A stretch of 64,000 nucleotides of DNA. It comes from an uncultured Verrucomicrobiales bacterium. Lineage in GTDB: Bacteria; Verrucomicrobiota; Verrucomicrobiia; Verrucomicrobiales; DEV007. The stretch covers positions 62,001 to 126,000 of the forward strand of contig CALSSN010000009.1 of the NCBI GenBank assembly GCA_943789025.1, written 5' to 3'. Positions within the stretch are counted from its first letter, which is position 1, and each line of letters begins with the position of its first letter. The notes below the pieces were generated by a model. It had not been told where the DNA came from, ran no database searches, and saw nothing but the letters and a program-made list of their open reading frames with translations. The position numbers and the translations under genes are program-made. Below, piece after piece: positions 40,401-47,895 of the stretch.

Positions 40401-41475
40401 ATGAAAACTCTTTTCCATAAAGCATCCTCCCGCCGCCGGCTCACCCGTGCTTTCACCCTGCCGCTGGCGCTGACCTGGATCCTGATCGCCAGCCCGCTCC
40501 AGGCTGCCGCACCCGCCGGCTTTGCCGAACCGGTCCGCCTGCGGGCCGGGGATGGCTACGTGAAAACCGAGAGACCCGGCTACGCGTCACCCTGCCTCGC
40601 GGACGTCGACGGCGATGGTGTCACCGAACTGCTGGTAGGCCAGTTCATGCGGGGCAAGATCCGTATCTACGAACCGGTGGCCGACGACCCGTCTAATACC
40701 CGCTATGATGAGGGACGCTGGCTGGAGGCGGATGGGAAAGTCGCCGAGGTTCCCGGTGTCTGGTGATGCACCAGTTCGACGCCACAGTTTGTGGACGTCA
40801 CCGGGGACGGCATCGCGGACATCATCTCGGGCGACTACGTGGCCGATGCGGAACGCAAGCAGGGCCTCGCCTACCAGTATGTGATCGCTGGCAAACCCGA
40901 CGGCAGCTATGCCAGGGCGACACCGATCAAGGCAGCAGACGGCAAGCCACTGGTCCTGCCCGGAATCACCGGCAAGGACCGCTACGACCTTTCCAGCATC
41001 TGCAGCCACCCTTTCGCCTGCGACTGGGACGGGGACGGGGAACCTCGACCTGCTGATTGGCAACTTCCAGGGCACCTTCTACCTCGCGGAAAATACCGGC
41101 AGTGCCGAAGTGCCGTCGTGGAAGGCGCAAGGCGAATGGATCCAGGGCGGTGACGAAAAGCTGCTCGGTCTCGGCCAGCCGAGGATCTACCACAGCGCCC
41201 CCTTCGTCATCGACTGGGATGGCGACGGGGATCTCGACATCATCAGCGGTGACTCCAATGGCGGCGTCTACTGGGCAGAGAATTCAGGCACGCGCGAGGC
41301 ACCAGTGTTCGGCGACTTCCAGGAACTGGTCGCGAAGCCGAAGCAGGCGGACCTGAGCCGTCATATCGACACCGAGGACCAGGTCATTCCCGGAAAGGCC
41401 ACGCGTGTCCGCACCCCCTCCAACCCCGACCGCCAGACGCCGCGGGAGGAACGGGTTGAAAAAGGAAATTCCTAG
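40401..41475 (+). pseudogene. FG-GAP/VCBS beta-propeller protein, frameshifted and 3' truncated
   Basis: A signal peptide (LPLALTWILIASPLQAAAP) starts at ATG 40401. Calcium-binding FG-GAP blades follow: CLADVDGDGVTELLVGQF, VDVTGDGIADIISGDY, CDWDGDG-NLDLLIGNFQG and IDWDGDGDLDIISGDSNGG. Frames change near 40765 and 41035. The normal family continues with further blades; here the sequence turns into an Arg/Pro-rich tail (RTPSNPDRQTPREERVEKG) and stops at 41475, shortly before the IS110 element. It is therefore probably cut by that insertion. Confidence 0.7.
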
Positions 41476-41761
41476 CAGCCCCCCTCCCGGGCGCGCCCGG
41501 GGAAAGACATCGATGAAACTTCCTTGATGGGCGTTCGGCCATCAGGCACGCTGTCGGTGCATCCTGCTGCGAGGCAAGCAATACACCGACTTTACAGTGG
41601 TGCTCCTCGAGCCCGTCTAGCAGCTTGGTGCCGGAGGCCGTGCGTGAAGTCATTGGTGGCGAGCCTGGCACAAGCCAGGCCGACCCCGCATAAGAGAATA
41701 CTCATGCTTTTGCCCCTCCGGGCCGCCGCAGTCAGGATGCACAACCCAGACCCACCGCATC
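41476..41761 (+). other. Long non-coding left end of the IS110 element (candidate bridge RNA region)
   Basis: About 285 bp without coding content precede the transposase. It includes the palindrome CCCGGGCGCGCCCGGG and several short inverted repeats. In IS110-group elements the long non-coding end encodes a structured bridge RNA. The precise IS boundary and RNA fold are not determined here. Confidence 0.4.
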
Positions 41762-43126
41762 ATGACCAGAAAGACCAACCGCAAGCGCAAAAAGAAATCC
41801 GCGTCGAAATCGCCAGCCCCCGCTACCAAGATGAACCCCGACGCCGCCGGCATCGACCTCGGGGCCACGGTCCACTACGTGGCGGTGCCCGCGGATCGCG
41901 ACCCGCAGCCGGTGCGCCACTTCGGAACCCTCACCGAGGATCTCCAGGCACTGGCAGATTGGCTCGGAGCCTGTGAGATCACCACCGTAGCGATGGAGGC
42001 CACCGGGGTCTACTGGATCCCGCTTTTCCAGATCCTGGAGGGCCGCGGCTTCGAGGTCTGCCTGGTCAACGCGCGCCATGTCAAGAACGTGCCAGGGCGC
42101 AAGAGTGACGTGCAGGACTGCCAGTGGCTGCAGTACCTGCACAGCGTGGGATTGCTCAACGCATCCTTCCGGCCGCCCGCCGCAATCTGCGCGGTGCGTT
42201 CCCTGATGCGCCACCGCGAGAGCCTCATGCGCACCAGCTGCGACCACCTCCTGCGCGTCCAAAAGGCGCTCGATCAGATGAACGTGCAGCTGCACCACGC
42301 CGTCACCGACATCACCGGGGTCACCGGCCTCGCGATCCTCGACGCAATCGTGGCGGGCGAGCGCGACGCCAGGGTGCTCGCCGGCCACCGCGACCCCCGC
42401 TGCAAGAAGAGCCAGGCCCAGATCGCCAAGGCGCTGCTGGGCGACTGGCGCGAGGAGCACCTCTTCACCCTGTGCCAGTCCCTCAAGGCGTGGCGCTTCC
42501 ACCAGCAGCTCATGGGCGAGTGCGAACAACAGATCGACAAACACATGGGTTCTCTGGAAGATCGCAGCGACGGACCGCCCCCGCCGTCGGTCAAAAAGAG
42601 CATCAAGCCGCCAGAGCAACCGATGCGTCAGCACCTCTTCTCCAAGTTCGGGGTCGACCTGACCGCCGTCGAAGGCGTGAGCATCCAGACATCCCTGGCA
42701 TTCCTCGCAGAAGTAGGCACCGACGTGGGCAAGTTCGCCACCGCCGAACACTTCGCCTCGTGGCTGGGCCTGTGCCCCGACAACCGCATCACCGGCGGGC
42801 GCACCCACGCGGCCCACACCCGCAAGGTCAGCAACCGTCTCGCCACCGCCCTTCGCATGGCCGCCCAGTCGTTCCATCGGTCGAAGTCCTCGCTAGGCGA
42901 CTGGTTCCGCCGCATCCGCGCCAAGCTCGGGACCAAAGCCGCCGTCACCGCCGCCGCACACAAACTGGCCCGCATCCTCTACGCCATGGTAAAACACCGC
43001 ACCCCCTTCGACCCCGACCGCATCGGCAACCCCGAGCAGGCCCGCGCAAGAAAAGAACGCTTCCTGCGCCGCCAGGCAGAGCAACTCGGGTTCGCCTTGA
43101 CTCCCGTGGAGGGGGAAGTTTCATAA
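41762..43126 (+). CDS. IS110-family transposase
   Basis: This 454-residue protein has the IS110 two-domain plan. The N-terminal RuvC-like DEDD domain shows AAGIDLGATVHYVAV, TTVAMEATGVYWIPL and GRKSDVQDCQWLQYLH. The C-terminal Transposase_20 domain begins around FGVDLTAVEGVSIQTSLAFLAEVG and SWLGLCPDNRITGGR, and contains the catalytic serine region. An N-terminal Lys/Arg-rich tail (MTRKTNRKRKKKS) is unusual but harmless. The frame is intact. The short 3' flank and long 5' flank fit the IS110 group rather than IS1111. Confidence 0.93.
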   Translation: MTRKTNRKRKKKSASKSPAPATKMNPDAAGIDLGATVHYVAVPADRDPQPVRHFGTLTEDLQALADWLGACEITTVAMEATGVYWIPLFQILEGRGFEVCLVNARHVKNVPGRKSDVQDCQWLQYLHSVGLLNASFRPPAAICAVRSLMRHRESLMRTSCDHLLRVQKALDQMNVQLHHAVTDITGVTGLAILDAIVAGERDARVLAGHRDPRCKKSQAQIAKALLGDWREEHLFTLCQSLKAWRFHQQLMGECEQQIDKHMGSLEDRSDGPPPPSVKKSIKPPEQPMRQHLFSKFGVDLTAVEGVSIQTSLAFLAEVGTDVGKFATAEHFASWLGLCPDNRITGGRTHAAHTRKVSNRLATALRMAAQSFHRSKSSLGDWFRRIRAKLGTKAAVTAAAHKLARILYAMVKHRTPFDPDRIGNPEQARARKERFLRRQAEQLGFALTPVEGEVS

Positions 43127-43935
43127 GAGAGAGAGCCAATGACGAGGCTTTGAAATTTTCCCAATCATGATTCAAATAGCGGCCCCTTCGACGGCATTTC
43201 TTCTCGCATTGTTTTTACGCCGTGCCGAGGTGATTTGCGACGTGGGCTCGTGTGATGGGGATGCCGCCAGGCGGTTCAAGCGATGGTTTCCAAAGTCGAG
43301 AGTGGTGGCTTTTGAGGCTAACCCCGATAACGCGGCGTTAATCGCACGCCGGGAACAGGAGTCTCCGTTGGGTATCGAGCTCCGGCATCATGCGGTCTGG
43401 AATAAAAATCAGACTTTGACCTTCAACATCGAACAAGTGCCCGCCGGCGAAGAGTGGCGGCAAGGCAGCAGTTCCTTACTCCAGAAACAAAATGACAGTT
43501 TATTGGACCGAGTTGTGGAGGTTCAAGCCCATCGTCTTGACGAAGTAATTGATGACCTTTCCGAAAAGGATCGTATCGCTCTTTGGATGGATGTTGAAGG
43601 AGTTGCCTATGAAGTCCTGGAAGGCCTCGAAGGTATAGCTCGCCGGATTACGGTCATTAATGTGGAAGTCGAGCTTGAGGCGGTCTGGGAGGGACAGCGA
43701 CTAAAGACAGATATTGTGGTCTTGATGGATCGGCTAGGATTCGAGTGCATCATGGCAAGCCCTCCATCCGGGTCACAGCAGGACCTGCTCTTTGTGAACC
43801 GACGAAATTTCCTCCGAACCGGATTTGGTCTTCGCGCGTTCCAAATTCTGTCGCTTGCTGCTGTGACGCCTCAGCCTAAATCAGACAAAACCCGATTGCC
43901 TGCTATTGAGTTCCTGACCACCATCAGGAACCACA

Positions 43936-44244
43936 ATGACTAAAAGAAAAAGACGACAGTTCAGCGCGGAGGAAAAAGTCAGAATCCTCCGCCTCCACCT
44001 CCTCGAAGGCACCCCCGTCAGCGAGGTCTGCGCCTCTCAGGAAATCAGCCCAACCCTCTTCTACCAGTGGCAGAAGACCCTTTTCGAGGAAGGGGCTGCC
44101 GCCTTTGATCGCGCACGCAGACGCCCCGACCCGAAGGATCGTGAGATCGGCCAGCTTAAAGAGGAGCTCACTCGCAAGGTGGCCGTCATCGGCGAGCTTG
44201 CACAGGAGCTGGTAGAGGCAAAAAAGCCACTTGGGGGATCGTGA
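43936..44244 (+). CDS. IS3-family transposase OrfA (copy B)
   Basis: This 102-residue protein has the HTH_Tnp_1 domain KRKRRQFSAEEKVRILRLHLLEG with the recognition region SEVCASQEISPTLFYQWQ. A coiled coil (REIGQLKEELTRKVAVIGELAQEL) follows. The gene starts inside the apparent 3' end of fkbM, because the IS left end is read through. Its stop overlaps orfB as GTGA. It is a different IS3 subgroup from copy A. Confidence 0.9.
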   Translation: MTKRKRRQFSAEEKVRILRLHLLEGTPVSEVCASQEISPTLFYQWQKTLFEEGAAAFDRARRRPDPKDREIGQLKEELTRKVAVIGELAQELVEAKKPLGGS

Positions 44245-45218
44245 AGGGACGCTGGGTCGAGCCCGATCTGCGCGACGAGGTCGTCGACAGGATCGAGGCC
44301 TGGCACACTCTCACCGCGATCCCCCGCACTTCCTTGCTTTCCTGGGCCGCCATTCGGCGTGCCACCTACTACGACTGGAGCGGCCGTCAGGGCTTGGCCA
44401 ACCGACATAACCCGCCGCCCCACCAGTCCCACTGGACTCTGCCGCAGGAGCGGGAGGCCGTGCTCACGTATGCCCGGGAGCACCCCGGCGAGGGCTACCG
44501 CAGGCTGACCTACATGATGATCGATGCCGACGTAGCTTACCTCTCGCCCGCGACCGCCTACCGCATCCTTTCCGGTGAGGGGATGCTCGGGCGGCCGCCG
44601 AAACCCTCGAAGAAAGGCACCGGCTTCCACCAGCCTTCGGCGGCTCACCGGCACTGGCATATCGACTTCACCTACCTCAACTTGTCGGGAACTTTTCATT
44701 TCCTCTGCGCCATCCTCGATGGCTACAGCCGAGCCATCCTCTCCTGGGACATCGCCCCCACGATGACCTCTGAGGACGCACAGATCGTCCTCCAGCGAGC
44801 CCGCGAGGCCTTTCCCGATGCCCGCCCGAGGGTCATAAGCGACAACGGCAAGCAGTTCGTGGGACGGGAGTTTACCAGCCTTCTGAAAACAGCCGACTTC
44901 ACCCGGGCTACCACCTCACCTTACTATCCCCAGTCCAACGGCAAGATCGAGCGCTTCAACGGCAGCCTCAAAAATGAGTGCATCTACCCCACCACCCCGC
45001 TCACCCTGGAAGATGCCAAGCGGGTCGTCTCAGGCTATGTCGACCATTACAACAACGTCCGTCTACACTCAGCCATCGGCTACGTCCCGCCCGCAGCCGT
45101 CCTCGAAGGGCGCCGGGACGCCATTCACGAACAGCGGGACAAAAAGCTTGCCAAAGCTCGACTCCATAGGATAGAAATCTCAGACAACAAGAACCTTCAG
45201 GACTCAATAGCAGCGTAG
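44241..45218 (+). CDS. IS3-family transposase OrfB (copy B)
   Basis: This 325-residue DDE transposase starts at GTG 44241, overlapping orfA by four bases, which suggests translational coupling. HTH_21 (REHPGEGYRRLTYMMIDAD) precedes the integrase core with HWHIDFTYLNL, RVISDNGKQFVGREF and NGKIERFNGSLKNE as the Asp-Asp-Glu residues. The C-terminus (HRIEISDNKNLQDSIAA) is repeated almost exactly at 46140-46195. The frame is intact. Confidence 0.92.
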   Translation: MKGRWVEPDLRDEVVDRIEAWHTLTAIPRTSLLSWAAIRRATYYDWSGRQGLANRHNPPPHQSHWTLPQEREAVLTYAREHPGEGYRRLTYMMIDADVAYLSPATAYRILSGEGMLGRPPKPSKKGTGFHQPSAAHRHWHIDFTYLNLSGTFHFLCAILDGYSRAILSWDIAPTMTSEDAQIVLQRAREAFPDARPRVISDNGKQFVGREFTSLLKTADFTRATTSPYYPQSNGKIERFNGSLKNECIYPTTPLTLEDAKRVVSGYVDHYNNVRLHSAIGYVPPAAVLEGRRDAIHEQRDKKLAKARLHRIEISDNKNLQDSIAA

Positions 45219-45363
45219 CCTTGCCTTTGTCCGATTCAGGGTGAACCAGTACACTGCTGCCAAAGCGCATTCTGCCCTTCTTCCCCTCTTACTTTGGAGA
45301 AATCGACGGATCTCTACTGCCAAGAAATAGATTTGCGGTGACGAATATTTGATCTCGAAGGAG

Positions 45364-45474
45364 AGAAGTGGTGCCGCTAAACGGAGCCACTTGCCTGTTG
45401 ACGAATTGAAGCTGTTCTTGGTGGCGAAAACCACAGAGAACAAAACCAATGAAACGAAAAAGAAGGCACCTGAG
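45364..45474 (+). mobile_element. Truncated 5' end of IS copy A
   Basis: About 111 bp match bases 78-188 of the complete element with three or four substitutions, including the left inverted repeat and the first dozen codons of orfA (ATGAAACGAAAAAGAAGGCA). Similarity ends abruptly after GGCACCTGAG, where IS66-like sequence starts. Confidence 0.9.
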
Positions 45475-45527
45475 GTAAGCGTCACATAATTGGCCTCCTT
45501 CCGCAGTGAGGCGATCTCGCGGAGTAT

Positions 45528-45830
45528 GTGCGCTTGAAAAAGCGATTTGATCGGCACAGGCCGAATACAGCAGGGCATGTCCAAGACGTGCGGTTTATCG
45601 AGGTGGACGTGGCGCAAGCCGCTCCGGTTCGCCAGATGGTCATCAAGCTCGGCGAAGCGGTCGAGCTCTGCGTCGGGAAGGAGGGCATCGAGCTGGCGGC
45701 AAGCCTCATCGAGCATCTACGGGAACTCCGCAGCAAGGGAGGTGCATCATGATCGGCTTGGGTTCAGCAGCGCTGCGGATCTATATCGCCCTGGAACCCC
45801 AGGATAAAACCATAAAGGGTCAGACCTGAA
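45528..45830 (+). pseudogene. IS66-family remnant (orf1 end and tnpB start)
   Basis: The frame ending at 45752 (FIEVDVAQAAPVRQMVIKLGEAVEL...LIEHLRELRSKG) looks like the C-terminus of the small IS66 Orf1. TnpB begins at ATG 45749 with an ATGA overlap (MIGLGSAALRIYIALEPQD), then loses similarity and stops at 45828. About 60 bp of it is shared with the relic at 28.7 kb. Only gene ends survive. Confidence 0.65.
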
Positions 45831-46195
45831 TGTCGCTGGAGCGGAAGCAGGATTTCGGTAACAAATCGAAGCAGGCACTCTCTGACCTCGTCTTCGGCAA
45901 GGAGATACGAGTCGAGACTGATGGCAAGGATCGCTACGGCAGGGTCATCGGAACCTTGTTCGTGGAGGGTAAAAACGAAAACCTCGCCATGGTCGAGCGG
46001 GTGGTCGCGGGATACGTCGACCACTACAACAACGTCCGTCTACACTCAGCCATCGGCTATGTCCCGCCCGCAGCCGTCCTTGAAGCCCGCCGGGATGCAA
46101 TTCACGAGCAGCGGGACAAAAAGCTTGTCAAACCCCGACTCCATAGGATAGAAATCTCAGACAACCAGAACCATCAGGACTCAATAGCAGCGTAG
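45830..46195 (+). CDS. Chimeric ORF: SNase-like fragment fused to a transposase C-terminus
   Basis: The first 56 residues (KQDFGNKSKQALSDLVFGKEI, DGKDRYGRVIGTLFVEGKN, ENLAMV) match the middle of a staphylococcal-nuclease/thermonuclease domain. From VVAGYVDHYNNVRLHSAIGY to the end it is the last 66 residues of the copy B OrfB. The fusion is in frame and open (121 residues). The nuclease part lacks its N- and C-terminal strands, so activity is unlikely. An IS-end-mediated deletion is the probable origin. Confidence 0.75.
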   Translation: MSLERKQDFGNKSKQALSDLVFGKEIRVETDGKDRYGRVIGTLFVEGKNENLAMVERVVAGYVDHYNNVRLHSAIGYVPPAAVLEARRDAIHEQRDKKLVKPRLHRIEISDNQNHQDSIAA

Positions 46196-46228
46196 TTGCC
46201 TTTGTCCGATTCAGGGTGAACCAGTACA
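45996..46228 (+). mobile_element. Truncated 3' end of IS copy B
   Basis: About 233 bp match 45019-45253, including the right terminal sequence GGTGAACCAGTACA, with scattered substitutions and a 2-bp deletion after the orfB stop. The left end is missing; similarity begins at AGCGGGT, inside the SNase-like sequence junction. Confidence 0.88.
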
Positions 46229-46316
46229 CCATGCCCGCACGATTCGTTTCCGTTGACTGTGATATGGAGAGCTTTTTGAGTGGGCAGATTGGATGGGGCG
46301 TATTTAATTAGTAGCT

Positions 46317-47153
46317 ATGCAAGTTAGAACAAATCAGGCGCGGCCATGGATTACCTTCATAACTTTATCGGGATTATTATTAGGCTTTGTCTCTGCGCAG
46401 GATTATTCGGCACTTTATCAAGTTAGGCTCTCGGAACGAGATCATTACAGTAGCAGCGGTGTCAAACTGACCAGTGTGGCGGCCATTCTGCGCCAAGACA
46501 GAGCCAATTATCATAAGTTCAACAAGAGGGATGCTGAAGACCAAAGCGATCGCTTTTTTTCCAGTGTCGGCAATAGGGGACTCCTAGAGGGATACTACAA
46601 CAATGTTGCCAATAACTCCCCACTCAGTAAAGCTGACAGGAATGTGATTATCAACGGAACGCCCCTTGTAAAGGTGAGTCTGGTAGACGGTGTTGGCACT
46701 AAGTATCTAAGGGTTAAAATCCTAGATAGAGCGGCTGGAGCCGGCGACGCCAGAAGAGGTGGGGGAAATGTTGGGGGATTGCAGAAACCCAAGCCAGGCA
46801 ATCCACTTCGTAAGGCGGTCTTGGACGGTCTGCGCTCCACAATTCAGAATGACCTCGGGCAGAAGGTTATTTTTATCGTTGGCGATATCCGTGTTGTTGA
46901 GGATTGGGCTTATGTGCAAGTGACTCCGGTCCAGACTAACTCGAAGCCAATTGATTTCACCAAGACACGTTATAAGGAGGTTATCGACAAGGGTGCCTTT
47001 GACGGCCCCACGACCTATGCGCTGTTGCGTAAACAAGGGGAGCAGTGGGTGACGATAACGTTTCAGGTCGGGCCCACGGATGTCTGCTGGATAGGCTGGA
47101 GCGAGGCTCCCTACAATGCGCCGGGCAGGGTTTTGCCATCGGGGGGAGATTGA
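46317..47153 (+). CDS. Secreted hypothetical protein
   Basis: This 278-residue protein has a signal peptide (WITFITLSGLLLGFVSAQDY). The middle is Gly/Lys-rich (DARRGGGNVGGLQKPKPGN). The C-terminal part (GQKVIFIVGDIRVVEDWAYVQV, TYALLRKQGEQWVTITFQVG) looks like a small alpha+beta domain of the SnoaL/NTF2-like or lumazine type with a Trp-rich readout, but I cannot name the family. The ATG at 46317 follows the IS fragments by about 90 bp. Confidence 0.65.
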   Translation: MQVRTNQARPWITFITLSGLLLGFVSAQDYSALYQVRLSERDHYSSSGVKLTSVAAILRQDRANYHKFNKRDAEDQSDRFFSSVGNRGLLEGYYNNVANNSPLSKADRNVIINGTPLVKVSLVDGVGTKYLRVKILDRAAGAGDARRGGGNVGGLQKPKPGNPLRKAVLDGLRSTIQNDLGQKVIFIVGDIRVVEDWAYVQVTPVQTNSKPIDFTKTRYKEVIDKGAFDGPTTYALLRKQGEQWVTITFQVGPTDVCWIGWSEAPYNAPGRVLPSGGD

Positions 47154-47499
47154 GATAGCCACTTTGTGGCGTTCTTGGTTCCTAGCAAAGGGCTAACCGG
47201 GTAGGCATTGGCTTTACCGTGCTGATGGGACTCGGTGAAGGGTTGGGTGGAATGCGCTGTGGGCTTTTCTTTGGACGAGATCCTTGCCCGAGTGGATTCG
47301 CAGGCGCTACCTTGAAGAAGACTATAACTGCCTGACCTGTGAGCGTGATGAGGACCGGGCTTGTGGGACCTACAGAGGGTGAGAAAAGGAGATCCCCAAA
47401 TTTCGCCAAAATATTTCGCAGCTACGCGGAACAAGGCTCCGCTCTCGGCTCGCTCTTCCCCGTAAGCGGTCGCCCTCCCGTGCGCTTGCCGCTTTCAGG
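47154..47499. other. Intergenic stretch, nothing recognised
   Basis: About 345 bp between convergent genes. I see no convincing coding frame, RNA gene or IS end. Confidence 0.4.
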
Positions 47500-47895
47500 C
47501 TAGCGGATGATGACCTTGCCCTCCCCGCCCTTCTCCTCTCCCGGCCACCTTCGCTTCGCGGCTTCCGTGTTCTTGAACTCGGCGACCTGCTCCCCACCGG
47601 CGTCGAAAACCCGCAGCATGATGCCGTCGAGCCTGTCCTTGTAGCGGCCGCTCGAGTAGCTGTAGTCCACCGTCTCGATCTTTGCCTCTTTGGTCTGGAC
47701 GGTGACCGTGTGGTTGTATTTCAGGGTGGCGTCGACCTTGAGCTCCCCCTGCACGATCTCCCCGGACTGGCTGCTCGAGGCGCTGTAGCTGCCGTCGGCC
47801 TCGTTCTCCACGAAGACGATGTGTATTTGACCTTGAGCGGGCCGACCGGGTCGCGGGAGGCCGCTGCTGTGGCTTCCCGTCTGGCAGCGGCACCT
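47500..47895 (-). pseudogene. Hypothetical protein fragment, frameshifted
   Basis: Joining two frames gives FEVPLPDG, then ATAAASRDPVGPLKVKY, then IVFVENEADGSYSASSSQSG and TVQTKEAKIETVDYSYSSGRY, and the end EEKGGEGKVIIR. The sequence is beta-rich and lacks a start or signal peptide. It lies immediately downstream of the phospholipase D-like gene on the same strand. Family not recognised; a frameshift near 47840 is likely. Confidence 0.45.

Larger units (their letters stand above)
43862..45253 (+). mobile_element. Complete IS3-family insertion sequence (IS copy B)
   Basis: The element is 1392 bp. The left end TGTGACGCCTCAGCCTAAATC and the complement of the right end TGTACTGGTTCACCCTGAATC match at 20 of the first 28 positions and end in TG...CA. 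It is flanked by CTGC at 43858-43861 and 45254-45257. It carries orfA and orfB, and a 3' fragment of a second copy ends at 46228. Confidence 0.88.
43167..45330 (+). pseudogene. FkbM-family methyltransferase, split by an IS3 element
   Basis: The 5' part (43167-43861) encodes an FkbM-type SAM methyltransferase: VICDVGSCDGDAARRF (motif I), RVVAFEANPDNAAL, RIALWMDVEGVAYEVLEGL. FkbM proteins methylate sugar or polyketide hydroxyls. The listed ORF ends in IS-derived residues (VTPQPKSDK...). If bases 43862-45257 are removed, the frame continues AAKAHSALLPLLLWRNRR to a stop at 45330. A 4-bp duplication CTGC flanks the insertion. The IS110 right end lies just upstream, so the native promoter may also be lost. 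Confidence 0.85.

Noticed and set aside
41732-42877. 381-aa minus-strand ORF and 348-aa plus-strand alternative (42124-43170) over the IS110 transposase
   Set aside because: The 454-aa plus-strand frame has the DEDD and Transposase_20 motifs; the others are low-complexity shadows of GC-rich DNA.
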